The notes under the pieces: generated by a model
Seen by the model: the letters and a program-made list of their open reading frames with translations, nothing else
What the model was told of the DNA's origin: nothing
The model's database searches: none
Shown here: positions 17,548 to 27,175 of the stretch, in pieces
Layout: each line of letters begins with the position of its first letter
How positions within the stretch are numbered: position 1 is the first letter of the stretch
Program-made: the position numbers and the translations under genes
NCBI GenBank assembly: GCA_964627605.1
Contig: CAZVGZ010000012.1
Span: 1 to 64,000, forward strand
Reading direction: 5' to 3'
Origin: CAZVGZ01 sp964627605
GTDB taxonomy: Bacteria; Latescibacterota; MWCZ01; CAZVGZ01
Length of the DNA: 64,000 bases

Positions 17548-19068
17548 TCACCGACCATCCGGCGCTTGGACCGAAGAAACCTCCCGCAGCTCCTCCAAAA
17601 CTGACATCGCCGCTCTGTAGATTGTTGGTCCTGTCTCTGGACCGAGGGAGTTCACTTCACCGTACGACGACTCTTTGGACATATAGAGGTTGGGATAGGC
17701 CTCATCCCACTCAGATTTCGGGATAATATAGCCCAGTTCGTCGTTCGCAAGCCCGATCACCACGTTGATCTTCCCCATCATACGGCGTTTGAGAGGCGGA
17801 ACCTCCACAGGCTCTATCTCAAAATTTGCTCCAGGCGGATTTTCAATCCCCCCTATAACTATTTCTGGGTGTATCTCGCCTGGGATCGCTAGAAAGTCCA
17901 CACTTCCCAATGAGACGCCGCTGATCTCCGTGCGAATCTTACTGTCCACGAAACCCCTATCCACAACTCCCAACTTCGCTGCCAACCGAAACCATGTGTT
18001 GTGCAGCGGGACATATATTGTTTTTGCGCGTAGGGAAAGTGGCGGTCGAACCTCTGGTCTCGCTCGGGTATTGGCGATAAGAGCCACCGCCTTCGACGCA
18101 ACTCGTTCACCCAGCGCATCCGCCCTCTCGAACGAGGGTTTTTTTATTGTCTCGCCCATTACGTTCATCTCGACACCGAGCGGTGTCATCAGACCGCCGA
18201 TTGAGCCGTTAACGTACACACACACTCCGCCATTTCCCGGCCATCTGTTCGCCATTCCCCCCTCTACTCCGAGCCTGAGCATGTTCGGGTAGTCCGATGT
18301 TATCAGCGTGTTTTTGCCGCCGAGGGTCTCAGGATGATTAGACCACGCGACGATGGTGGCAATGGTGCTGTCGGTGGATTTTGACGCGAATCGGATGATG
18401 CTGAGTTCGTCATCAATCACTCGGGGAGGCCTGATGTCGTGTACCAGACCGTCTACTCCGGCTCGTCCAGACGCCGCGATCATTTTTGCTGCTGATGCTG
18501 TCCTTACCGCCGTGACTACCGCCGCCAAGACCCGGGTCCTCAACAGAGCCAGATACTCTTCGTCGGTACCGCTGGCAAACCTGCCGCTGCCCCACAAACC
18601 CATCGTGTCCGGGCCCTCATGGTTGTGTGTCGCTGCTACAATCAGATGCACATGTGACACGTCAGGGGGCAGCAACTTGCGGATGGCGATCACTTGAGAA
18701 TAGAACAGGCCGATGAGATCGACCGAACATATCACCACCATACGATCTTCATAACCGAACGCAACCGCCCTTGCCCACAGATCGTCATGAACCCCAGACG
18801 CCATGCGGGCCTCAGAAAAACCCGCAAGCCATACATTCTCGCCGTCCTTCAACACTGGAGTGATCGGCACCGCTGCCGCACCAACAAGGAGTGGGCCGTC
18901 GGCTTCGCTTTTCCAGGTTTCGTCAATCCCGTAGCCAGGAAAACGTGTCTCACCGTCACCGTAGTACCACGCCATCGCCCATATCGCTGTGATCGCCAGG
19001 CTCAATGCAATGAAGAGCCAACCGGCGTTTGGCGAGTAGTGACTACCTGTTGATGATCGTGCATTCAT
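17548..19068 (-). CDS. Neutral/alkaline ceramidase-like protein
   Basis: A 506-residue protein of the neutral/alkaline non-lysosomal ceramidase family, Zn amidases that split N-acyl linkages such as in ceramide. One N-terminal helix (about 16-36) anchors or exports it. Family features are the start VGAAAVPITP, the zinc-site motif ATHNHEGPD, the SNHPE segment, GSIGG, and the late EIHPE and NDELGYIIP stretches. It is shorter than classical ceramidases (about 650) because the C-terminal domain is missing, as in many bacterial homologues. No lipid-related gene adjoins it. Confidence 0.8.
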   Translation of the reverse strand: MNARSSTGSHYSPNAGWLFIALSLAITAIWAMAWYYGDGETRFPGYGIDETWKSEADGPLLVGAAAVPITPVLKDGENVWLAGFSEARMASGVHDDLWARAVAFGYEDRMVVICSVDLIGLFYSQVIAIRKLLPPDVSHVHLIVAATHNHEGPDTMGLWGSGRFASGTDEEYLALLRTRVLAAVVTAVRTASAAKMIAASGRAGVDGLVHDIRPPRVIDDELSIIRFASKSTDSTIATIVAWSNHPETLGGKNTLITSDYPNMLRLGVEGGMANRWPGNGGVCVYVNGSIGGLMTPLGVEMNVMGETIKKPSFERADALGERVASKAVALIANTRARPEVRPPLSLRAKTIYVPLHNTWFRLAAKLGVVDRGFVDSKIRTEISGVSLGSVDFLAIPGEIHPEIVIGGIENPPGANFEIEPVEVPPLKRRMMGKINVVIGLANDELGYIIPKSEWDEAYPNLYMSKESSYGEVNSLGPETGPTIYRAAMSVLEELREVSSVQAPDGR

Positions 19069-19220
19069 GGTCTGTCTAGATTCTCCTCCCTCTCTTGATA
19101 ATCCGCAGCAATGCCCACGCAGTCAAGTAAGTCCAGACAGGCTCTTTCGTTCATCCCTCCATCGGTCGTACATTTTGCACTGTCGAGATATCGAGTATCC
19201 GCATCAAGGTTTGGGAGCGA

Positions 19221-19958
19221 TTGGAATCATTACTATTGGAGCCGACGGTTCTGGCGGCTGCCGCGATCACATGCCTGGTCGCAGCCGTTGTGCAGGGGAT
19301 GAGCGGCTTCGCGTTTGGGATGATTACAATGGGCGTGCTCACGTTGATCCTCAACGCCCGCGACGCCTCTATTTTGGTGACTTTTCTGGCTGGTACAAGT
19401 GCCATCCACACACTCTCTAGCGTACGGACCGATTTCAAATGGTCGAGGCTGCGTCCTTTGGCGCTTGGGTCGCTGTTTGGCTTACCGTTGGGCGTCGCGA
19501 TTCTTTTGTGGACGGACCCTAGCTGGCTAAAACGTGTCGTCGGCGTGGCTCTTATCGCCATCTCAGCTCTTCATCTGTCAGGATGGTGGCAGCCCACCAA
19601 AGCGCCCACCATTAGCTGGGGCTATGGGACTGGATGGTTGGGGGGTGTTTTGGGAGGGTCGCTAAGCATCGGCGGTCCGCCGGTGGTGGTCTATACGATG
19701 GCTCAACCCTGGGCCCCGGCTCAGGTGAAAGCCACACTATTGTCGTTTTTTCTGATGGGACTCACAATCAAAGCCGTACTATTGGTTGCAGCAGGTGCGG
19801 TGACTTTGGACCACCTGGCTCATGTAGCCCTCATGGTCCCTCTGGTGCTACTGGGAACAAGCGTCGGCATTCGGCTGTTCAATCGCGTCGATCGAACGCG
19901 TTTTCATCAGATCGTCTATCTGTTGCTGATCATACTCGGCGCTCAGTTGGTGTGGTAG
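19221..19958 (+). CDS. TSUP-family permease (TauE/SafE-like)
   Basis: A 245-residue membrane protein with about eight helices in two repeats, of the TSUP family that exports sulfite, sulfoacetate or related anions. The first repeat has AAVVQGMSGFAFGMI and the second GGVLGGSLSIGGPPVVVY, the paired glycine-rich family signatures. The start is TTG 19221, preceded by GGGAG at suitable spacing; no ATG fits. It precedes thiL by three bases, so the two are co-transcribed. Confidence 0.85.
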   Translation: MESLLLEPTVLAAAAITCLVAAVVQGMSGFAFGMITMGVLTLILNARDASILVTFLAGTSAIHTLSSVRTDFKWSRLRPLALGSLFGLPLGVAILLWTDPSWLKRVVGVALIAISALHLSGWWQPTKAPTISWGYGTGWLGGVLGGSLSIGGPPVVVYTMAQPWAPAQVKATLLSFFLMGLTIKAVLLVAAGAVTLDHLAHVALMVPLVLLGTSVGIRLFNRVDRTRFHQIVYLLLIILGAQLVW

Positions 19959-19961
19959 ACG

Positions 19962-20987
19962 ATGACCGATCTAAGCCAGATCAGTGAGTTTGCTCTGATC
20001 GACCGCATCAAAGAGGGCGCGATAACAAAGCCTGATACGGTCCTGCTGGGCATAGGGGACGACTGCGCCGCGTATAGGGCGACCGCAGGCAGGTCTGAGC
20101 TGCTGACTACCGATACACTGGTTCAAGGTGTACACTTTCTAATCGACCAGATATCCCCCAAACAGTTGGGACACAAAGCGCTCGCCGTGGCGCTAAGTGA
20201 TATAGCAGGCATGGGAGGCATCGCCGATCACGCATTCGTTAGCCTCTCAATTCCGCCTCATATCACGGTCGAATATCTTGAAGACCTGATGGACGGCGTC
20301 AAATCGTTGGCGGGCTCCTACAGTGTAAATCTCCTCGGCGGGGATACCACTTCATCTCTGTATGATCTGGTTATTTCAGTCGCCGTCGTGGGTCACGCTC
20401 CTTCGGACCGTTTTGTCACAAGAAGCGGCGCTCTTAAGAGAGACCTAATCGCGGTCACAGGGAATCTTGGCGTGGCGGCTGCCGGGCGATGGGCAGCAGA
20501 CAACCCGAAAGTCGAGGTAGATAGTGACGATCTAGGTGCGGTATCCCAGGGGTTTCTCACCCCAGAGCCGCATCTGAACGCAGGGCTCTTGTTGGCAACC
20601 AGCGGTTTTGTGAACTCAATGATGGATGTGAGTGACGGAATCGCTTCTGACCTGGAGCACATCTGTCATCAGTCGGGTGTCGGAGCGGTGGTCGATGTGG
20701 AGAAACTGCCGATCCCGCCCTGTGTCAGTCGTGTCGCTGAGCTTTCCGGTGAGGACCCAATATCCTGGGCTTTGGCCCACGGCGAGGATTACGTTCTACT
20801 GCTGACGCTTCCATCGCACCGGTTGGGTGACATATCGGAGCGACTGGAAAAGGAGACAGGTTGCGAGCTGTCTGTCATCGGAGAGGTTACAGCGCAGGAG
20901 GGTCTGTCTTTCATTCAGGATGGACAGACACAGTCGATTACCGGCGGTTGGGATCATTTCGACAGATTGCGGCGTCAAGTACTATGA
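19962..20987 (+). CDS. thiL: Thiamine-monophosphate kinase
   Basis: A 341-residue ThiL, which phosphorylates thiamine monophosphate to the active diphosphate. Typical features are GIGDDCA near residue 27, LLTTDTLVQGVHF, HKALAVALSDIAGMGG, NLLGGDTT, and SDGIASDLEHIC, all lining the ATP/Mg site of the PurM-like fold. It starts three bases after the TSUP gene. No other thiamine gene or TPP riboswitch is seen. Confidence 0.94.
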   Translation: MTDLSQISEFALIDRIKEGAITKPDTVLLGIGDDCAAYRATAGRSELLTTDTLVQGVHFLIDQISPKQLGHKALAVALSDIAGMGGIADHAFVSLSIPPHITVEYLEDLMDGVKSLAGSYSVNLLGGDTTSSLYDLVISVAVVGHAPSDRFVTRSGALKRDLIAVTGNLGVAAAGRWAADNPKVEVDSDDLGAVSQGFLTPEPHLNAGLLLATSGFVNSMMDVSDGIASDLEHICHQSGVGAVVDVEKLPIPPCVSRVAELSGEDPISWALAHGEDYVLLLTLPSHRLGDISERLEKETGCELSVIGEVTAQEGLSFIQDGQTQSITGGWDHFDRLRRQVL

Positions 20988-21009
20988 GGAATGAGGAACG
21001 GAGCCGTTC

Positions 21010-21651
21010 ATGCATACCCTAGTAGTGGAAGATGACAACCTCACTCGGAGGATGTTGACGCATCTGCTAAAGAGTCGGGGTCACAAAATCACGGCGTGCA
21101 GCAACGCCGAGGCGGCGTATGGCGAGTAGACCAAAGCTCCCCATTCACTCATCCTTTTGGACTGGATGCTGCCTGGCATGGACGGGCTAACGTTCTGCCG
21201 CCTGATAAGGGAGATGCCCGCTGACCAGCAGCCGGTCGTGCTGATGGTGACCGCCCAAAATCGGCCTGAAGACCTCAAGATGGTTCTGGAGGCTGGTGCG
21301 GATGACTACATCGCCAAACCGATTGAGGCTGCCCTCATAGGTGTGCAGTTGGCGGTGGCTGAACGAAGGGTCGAGCAGCTTGAGCTTCCCAAAGCAGCGG
21401 AGGCAGACCGCGAGCGCTACATTGTCGAGTTAAAAAACGCAACAACCAAAATCACCGCCCTCCAGGGGCTCCTGCCCATCTGTAGTTCGTGCAAGAAAAT
21501 CAGACATGACAACGGATATTGGCAGCAGATTGAGGATTACGTCGGCCAACACTCCGGTGCCGACTTCACACACGGGATATGCCCAGAATGCGCTTTAGAG
21601 CTCTACCCCGACCTGGTCAACAAGAACGACAAGCCGAGTGGTGCCGAATGA
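21010..21651 (+). pseudogene. Response regulator with zinc-ribbon C-terminus, internal amber stop
   Basis: A receiver-domain protein interrupted by one TAG (21127-21129, codon 40), in frame with both sides. Before the stop: HTLVVEDDNLTRRML with acidic Asp8/Asp9. After it: phosphoacceptor Asp51 in LILLDWMLPGMDG and Lys103 in IAKPIEA. The C-terminal part holds a coiled stretch and a cysteine motif (PICSSCKKIR ... GICPECA) known from a group of response regulators without DNA-binding domain. Everything but codon 40 looks intact, so this is a recent nonsense mutation, an amber readthrough case or a sequencing error. ATG 21010 follows thiL by 22 bases, and the stop overlaps the lipoprotein start. 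Confidence 0.8.
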
Positions 21652-22451
21652 ATACAGTTAACCGCGCCATCCCGGCGCTGTTCGCGCTCGCCATTATGAG
21701 CGGCTGCGGTGGCGGGTTGGGATCGACAGTCGAGTTGCCGGTGACCATGGGTGCCGACGTCTATCGGATTAGCGATCTCACCAACATCGACCGGTTTACA
21801 AGAAACCGCCAGATGGTCCGTTTTGGCACCGAGGGCGGTTTTGCAGACTCAGCACCGCAATCAGGTGATTTCCGGGTGTGGGTAAACGGGACGGCTATGG
21901 TGTTTGAACAAGAAGGGGTCTACACCGCCTCCGCTGGCATCGTTGCCGGTGCGCAGTTTGGGTTCCAGGTGGACACCAAGGACGGTACGGCTCACGGTAC
22001 GGTATTAATGCCGACCCCCTCTCTTTCCGTCATATCGCCGCCTAAAGACAGTGTCGTTTCGAATTCACAGTCGCTGTCAGTGACCTGGGCCGAGGTCGCC
22101 TCAGACAGCGCCAGGATATCTGTATTCGCCGCCGATGAGGACAATCAACCCACCTCTCTGCTCTACAGCGGAGCAACGTCAAGCGACAGCACCTTTGTAA
22201 TACCCACAGCCCAGATGTCTCTACTGCCTCCAGGGCCGGTGGTGCTGATGGTGGCGGTAATCTCATCGGGAAGCCTGGAGAGTGACGGGCAGGTCCGGTT
22301 TGGGAATGGGTCTTATGTCGAAGCTGCGGACGTGGATATCCGACCGATAACCATCGCGATTGGTGCGAGCACGATGGCCGCCCCTGCCGCCCAACCCTCC
22401 CCAGATCAATCTAGTTGGCGCTACCTCTTCTCAACGGCTGACGGCGAATAG
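21648..22451 (+). CDS. Lipoprotein of unknown function preceding the GWxTD cluster
   Basis: A 267-residue lipoprotein: hydrophobic signal with lipobox IMSGC at about residues 15-19, then GGG linker. The mature part contains two beta-rich segments; the second (about 120-215, VISPPKDSVVSNSQSLSVTW onward) resembles a fibronectin-III or Ig-like fold. ATG 21648 overlaps the stop of the response regulator, and the next gene begins two bases after its own stop, so it belongs to the same transcript. I recognise no specific family. Confidence 0.7.
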   Translation: MNTVNRAIPALFALAIMSGCGGGLGSTVELPVTMGADVYRISDLTNIDRFTRNRQMVRFGTEGGFADSAPQSGDFRVWVNGTAMVFEQEGVYTASAGIVAGAQFGFQVDTKDGTAHGTVLMPTPSLSVISPPKDSVVSNSQSLSVTWAEVASDSARISVFAADEDNQPTSLLYSGATSSDSTFVIPTAQMSLLPPGPVVLMVAVISSGSLESDGQVRFGNGSYVEAADVDIRPITIAIGASTMAAPAAQPSPDQSSWRYLFSTADGE

Positions 22452-22453
22452 AG

Positions 22454-24775
22454 GTGCCACGGCGCATTCCACAACATCGACTGTCGGTGGTTGGAACCAG
22501 GTCTGTCACACTGGTGGCAGTGGCGACTTTCGTGGCCTCCCTCTCGGCAGTTGGTGGGCCGACGAAGGCCGACGAGCCGCAACTTCGCAAAGCCGAAGAG
22601 TACCTCAGAGTTGGAATGCTTGACTCCGCAGCATCCGTATATCTGGGCCTTTTTCGCAGCGACGAAAACGAAGAGGCATCGAAGCTAATCAGAGAGGGAC
22701 TGTCCCTGCTGATTGGTGAGCCCACCGAACATCGGGATGCTGAAAGGGCATTCGGGCGCGCAGAGCGTCGCGACCGTAGTTCACCCTGGCCGCCATATCT
22801 ACGCGGTCTTGCGCTGCGGTCCAACAACTCTCGGCAGGCCAGGCGCTATTTTGACGACTCCATCGGCCGTTCGCGGCGATTCGTCCCAGCGCTTTTGGCC
22901 AAGGCGCGCTTAGAAGCGAATGTCAAACGATCGGCATTGAGATCAAGAAGGGCGTTCGCAGCGGTTTTGGGCGCGATACCCAACCACCCCACTGCGACAT
23001 ACGAGTTGGGCCGTGTCTACGAGATACTCGAAGGCGACAAACCCAGAGCTATTACGTTCTATGAACAGCACGCGCTCATCAACCCACGCTTCGGCCCCAA
23101 TCTGGCCGAGTTGGGCATAGGTCGTGTGCTAGAAGGTGACTGGCGAAAAGGGCGCAGAGCGCTCTATCAGGCTTTGATGGCGGATGGGATCGACGATGTC
23201 GCAGTCACGATGGCGCTAGGCATCAGCTATCTTGGCGACGGGCAGTTCGATCAGGCCCATGAAACCTTCTCGCAGGTAATGGATGTCATGCCCGAGGAGG
23301 AGCGAGCACTCTACGACGACATCTCGCTCATCGCTGCCCGTCGCGAAGTCGCCTATGTGGCGCGGATCGGCGGTGAACAGAGGCGTCGTTTCCTGGAGAA
23401 ATTCTGGACGAGGCGTGATCCGACCCCCATTACAGCCGCAAACGAACGGCAGATGGAGCACTACCGACGGGTCTGGCGTTCAAAGCACGACTATGGGGTC
23501 GCAAAATCGCCTTGGGACAAGCGCGGTGAGGTCTATATCAGGTACGGTGATCCGCTACACAAAATGAGCTCATCAAACCCAAATTTCAAACAACCACGGG
23601 GCATCGACAACATTCGTGAGCGGATGAAAAATTCGATCTATGGGTTCAACCCTCCCACAAGGAGCGGGCTTCCGGTGTTTCCGCTCCCAACCGAAGACCC
23701 CACCAAACCGGCAGAGAGTGTGATGGACCCGCGAGTATCCCGCGTCCACTGGGAGGCGTGGCTCTACCCAGACATAGAAAACGGAATTGAAGTCACTTTT
23801 GTCGATCGAGTTGGCGGTGGCCTCTACGAATTTGCGACACCACCGATGACTGACAACCTCGACCTTCAAAGCTCCATATCGCAGTACGCACCGCAGGAGG
23901 TGGTAGCGCTCGCAGCGCAGGCCACCCCAGAGAGGTTCGTCTATTCTGAGGAGCTGCTCCCTCTGGAGTTCTTCTACTCCATCGCCCAGTTCAAGGCAGA
24001 AGGGGGCAACACCCTGGCGGATGTCTATTTCGGACTGCCCACCGCCGACCTGTCGTTTGTCTGGAACGACTCGCTCTACACCGCCGAAGTGGAACTGGGG
24101 TTTGTCGTCCACGATCAGAACTGGGAACAGTTGGGGCGCGTGCGAGACCACGCCACCCTGACCTCACCCACGCCGGTGACAAAACAGCGTGGAGCGGTTC
24201 ACCTGGACAAGAAGAGCGTCACCATTGGCCCAGGACGGTACCTGATAGCAGTACAGGCCAAAGATCTGCGGACAGGTCGTGTTCAGGCCTACCGCGACAC
24301 CCTTCACGCACCGGTCTTCGACTCCACTAAGCTCGCCATGAGCTCACTGGTGCTAGCGGCGTCGATCGATTCGGCTCGTCGGGGAACCAAGTATGAAAAG
24401 AACGGCCTGTCGGTGGTTCCCATGCCATCGCGTGCGTTTCGCAGGGACCAAGAGGTAAATGTCTACTTCGAGATATACAATTTGGGCGAAGACAAGTTCG
24501 GTAGAACCGAATATCAGGTTGATTATACGGTCCGGACGGCACGGGATGCATCTGGCTTGATAGGAGCCGTTGGGAAGTTTTTGAGCGGCAGCGGCCACGA
24601 CGAGGGGGTGGGGGTTTCATCGGTGATAGAAGGGCTCAAAAGGTCAGTACACCAGCATTTTTCGCTCGATACCAGCACACTTGACGACGGCGCTCATGTC
24701 TTTGAGATATCTGTCACCGACCGCAACAGCGGACAGACAGCGTATCGCTCAGTCCCGTTCTACATCTCCAGGTAA
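22454..24775 (+). CDS. TPR/GWxTD-domain exported protein, copy 1
   Basis: A 773-residue protein starting at GTG 22454, right after the lipoprotein stop. Residues about 18-40 form a signal peptide without lipobox. Residues about 45-300 are TPR-like repeats, beginning with the cluster signature VGMLDSAASVYLGLF and including HPTATYELGRVYE. From about 310 to 375 lies the GWxTD domain: FWTRRDPTPITAANERQMEH and SPWDKRGEVYIRYGDP. A long beta-rich C-terminal region (about 400-773) follows, with ending HVFEISVTDRNSGQTAYRSV. GWxTD proteins occur in several FCB phyla and have no established function. Copies 2 and 3 follow. Confidence 0.85.
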   Translation: MPRRIPQHRLSVVGTRSVTLVAVATFVASLSAVGGPTKADEPQLRKAEEYLRVGMLDSAASVYLGLFRSDENEEASKLIREGLSLLIGEPTEHRDAERAFGRAERRDRSSPWPPYLRGLALRSNNSRQARRYFDDSIGRSRRFVPALLAKARLEANVKRSALRSRRAFAAVLGAIPNHPTATYELGRVYEILEGDKPRAITFYEQHALINPRFGPNLAELGIGRVLEGDWRKGRRALYQALMADGIDDVAVTMALGISYLGDGQFDQAHETFSQVMDVMPEEERALYDDISLIAARREVAYVARIGGEQRRRFLEKFWTRRDPTPITAANERQMEHYRRVWRSKHDYGVAKSPWDKRGEVYIRYGDPLHKMSSSNPNFKQPRGIDNIRERMKNSIYGFNPPTRSGLPVFPLPTEDPTKPAESVMDPRVSRVHWEAWLYPDIENGIEVTFVDRVGGGLYEFATPPMTDNLDLQSSISQYAPQEVVALAAQATPERFVYSEELLPLEFFYSIAQFKAEGGNTLADVYFGLPTADLSFVWNDSLYTAEVELGFVVHDQNWEQLGRVRDHATLTSPTPVTKQRGAVHLDKKSVTIGPGRYLIAVQAKDLRTGRVQAYRDTLHAPVFDSTKLAMSSLVLAASIDSARRGTKYEKNGLSVVPMPSRAFRRDQEVNVYFEIYNLGEDKFGRTEYQVDYTVRTARDASGLIGAVGKFLSGSGHDEGVGVSSVIEGLKRSVHQHFSLDTSTLDDGAHVFEISVTDRNSGQTAYRSVPFYISR

Positions 24776-24861
24776 CCCCCAAGCGCAGTTGGCAAGCGGT
24801 TCCGGCGCTAGGTAACTTAACGACATAGACCTCCCAAATAACACGCTTTCCAGGGCAGACA

Positions 24862-27105
24862 ATGTTTTTGCTGAGATCAACTTTTTGGCTGGCGTTAGCC
24901 GGTATCACGGCTTTAGTTGCCGGATGCACCCCTCGTGCGAGATTGATAGTCTTTGCACCAGCACCCTCTAGCTTCTACTTCACCACTGATAGAGACAGCG
25001 GCGCTGTCGCGCGCCGGATGCGCCATGCCGAGCAGATGTTGTGGTTGGCGGACCTCGATTCGGCAGCTTCTGTCTATCTGCCGCTCTTCCCTGATTCGGG
25101 TCTGCCTGCCCGGAGGCAGATTCACGCTGGCCTCGTTGAGCTTCGTGAGGGTCGCAACTCCCAAGCCGAAGAGCGTTTCCTTAGTGCGCAACAATCGGCG
25201 TCACGATCGCCGTGGCCTTACTATCTCTACGGGCTCGCGATTCAAGGCTACCGACCCGGTGCCGCACTGCGCTCCTTCGAGACTGCCAACATCTGGGATC
25301 CACGCTACCTACCAGCACGCCTGGCGGTTGCGCGCCAACACCTGAAATCCAAACAGTACGTCCCAGCCGAGCGCGCCTATCGAATGGTTGTGAGTCTCAA
25401 GGGTGATCATCCCACAGCATCTTACGAGCTGGGACTAGCGGACCAACGTGGACACCTCTATTCGGGAGCCGCGTCTAGTCATTTCGAGCGGCAACTCGAG
25501 GCAAATCCATCGCACGGGCCATCCCTCACCGGTTTGGGAGTGATAAACGTTCTTGCGCGCCGCGACTCTGTGGGGCGTGAATACCTCCTCAGAGCGCTGT
25601 CAGCCAGGGAACCGGACAGCTCGGTGATATATCCAGCATTAGCTGCGAGCTTTGTCGGCGACGGAATGATGAACCTGGCAGCAGAGGCTTTCGATAGCGC
25701 TTGGACAGTGATACCACCGTCGCACCGCACTGTCTACGAGAACGTTGACCTGATCACATCGCCAGGCGAGGCACGGCAACCATCATCCGGCTCCGTGAAC
25801 CGCTCCACACGCGCAGATAGGGTGTGGGCACGCCTCGACCCGACCCCAATCACACTGCTGAACGAACGGCGCTTGGAGCACTACCGACGGGTCTGGTTGG
25901 CGATCCATCAGTTTGGCCGCCGCCGTTGGCCGTGGGATGCCAGGGGTGATCTCTATATAAGGTGGGGCGAGCCGGATTTCCGCTCCACCTCGACAAATCC
26001 TAATCTTGAGATTCCACCTGCGATAGACCGGCTCTTGGAGCGTTGGAAGCAGTTCGCTGGCGACATGTCCACCTACCGTGGGCACGGCAAATACGATGAG
26101 TCGTGGGAGATGTGGGTATACAAGGAGGTCTACGGAGGAATCAGGCTCGATTTCGTAGACCAGTGGAAAACCGGTCTGTTCGAGTTTATGGAGCCGGACT
26201 ACCGTCAAGGCGACCTGTACGCGCCGGAGTTGATCGTTTCGAGAGCCGCAGAATCAGATCCTGAGCAGTTCGTTCCAGGCGATACGCTAAAGCCGCTCGA
26301 TTTCTACTATGACGTGGTTCAGCACAGAGGAGATACCACCGAAAGCGTCGTTGAGATATACTACGGCCTTCCCACATCAAAACTGGCTTTTGAACCAGAT
26401 GGTGATCGGCAGTCAGCCCAAGTGACGCTAGGGTTTACGCTGCACGACAACCAGTGGGGTGAGGTCGAACGGCGCAAAGACAGAACATCCTTTGAGATCG
26501 TCGCAAAAGATTCAACGAACATCGGTCGGATTCATCTGGATCACAAAAGGTTGGTCGCGCCTAGCGGTGAGTACAACCTCTCGGTTCAAGCGACCGACAC
26601 TCGGAGCGGAAGAACGCAGGTCTACCGCGAAAAACTGTCAATCGCGGCCTACGACCGACCGAGATTGGCGATGAGCGACGTAATCATGGCAGCAGCCATC
26701 GACCGAGTACCTCTACCCGCAGACGACAGGTTCGTCATTCGCGATCTGCGGATTATTCCGATTCCCAACGGCTCGCTTAGAAAAGGTCAGACGAGCTATG
26801 TATATTTTGAGATATACCACCTGGTAAAAAACCGCTACGGAGCCACGTCATACGAGACCGACTACGCTATTCGCCGGACAGACCAGTCGCTTACCGATGA
26901 GTTGGGGCGGTGGTTAGGGGCTGGCAAAGACCCAGAATTGGGGATTGGATCACTGCTTAGGGACATCAGATCTACCGCCTATCGCCATTTTTCGCTCGAC
27001 ACCGCATCGCTGGAAGTCGGCACTTACGAACTTCGGGTGACCGTGGACGATCACGTAAGTGGAAGAACCATCAACAAGGCGGTTCCGTTTCACATAAGCG
27101 AGTAG
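24862..27105 (+). CDS. TPR/GWxTD-domain lipoprotein, copy 2
   Basis: A 747-residue paralogue of the preceding protein, here with a lipoprotein signal (lipobox LVAGC, about residues 18-22). TPR-like repeats span about 50-290 with the signature LADLDSAASVYLPLF and HPTASYELGLADQ; the GWxTD domain is at about 320-380 (ARLDPTPITLLNERRLEHYR, WPWDARGDLYIRWGEPDF); a beta-rich C-terminal region ends LEVGTYELRVTVDDHVSG. The order of segments matches copy 1, so the genes arose by tandem duplication. ATG 24862 follows an 86-base spacer. Confidence 0.85.
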   Translation: MFLLRSTFWLALAGITALVAGCTPRARLIVFAPAPSSFYFTTDRDSGAVARRMRHAEQMLWLADLDSAASVYLPLFPDSGLPARRQIHAGLVELREGRNSQAEERFLSAQQSASRSPWPYYLYGLAIQGYRPGAALRSFETANIWDPRYLPARLAVARQHLKSKQYVPAERAYRMVVSLKGDHPTASYELGLADQRGHLYSGAASSHFERQLEANPSHGPSLTGLGVINVLARRDSVGREYLLRALSAREPDSSVIYPALAASFVGDGMMNLAAEAFDSAWTVIPPSHRTVYENVDLITSPGEARQPSSGSVNRSTRADRVWARLDPTPITLLNERRLEHYRRVWLAIHQFGRRRWPWDARGDLYIRWGEPDFRSTSTNPNLEIPPAIDRLLERWKQFAGDMSTYRGHGKYDESWEMWVYKEVYGGIRLDFVDQWKTGLFEFMEPDYRQGDLYAPELIVSRAAESDPEQFVPGDTLKPLDFYYDVVQHRGDTTESVVEIYYGLPTSKLAFEPDGDRQSAQVTLGFTLHDNQWGEVERRKDRTSFEIVAKDSTNIGRIHLDHKRLVAPSGEYNLSVQATDTRSGRTQVYREKLSIAAYDRPRLAMSDVIMAAAIDRVPLPADDRFVIRDLRIIPIPNGSLRKGQTSYVYFEIYHLVKNRYGATSYETDYAIRRTDQSLTDELGRWLGAGKDPELGIGSLLRDIRSTAYRHFSLDTASLEVGTYELRVTVDDHVSGRTINKAVPFHISE

Positions 27106-27175
27106 GCTATCAATCGCAGTGTGTGGGCGCAATTCTTGAGGGGGTTGTATCGCTGAGCGGATACTTCGTGAGAAC

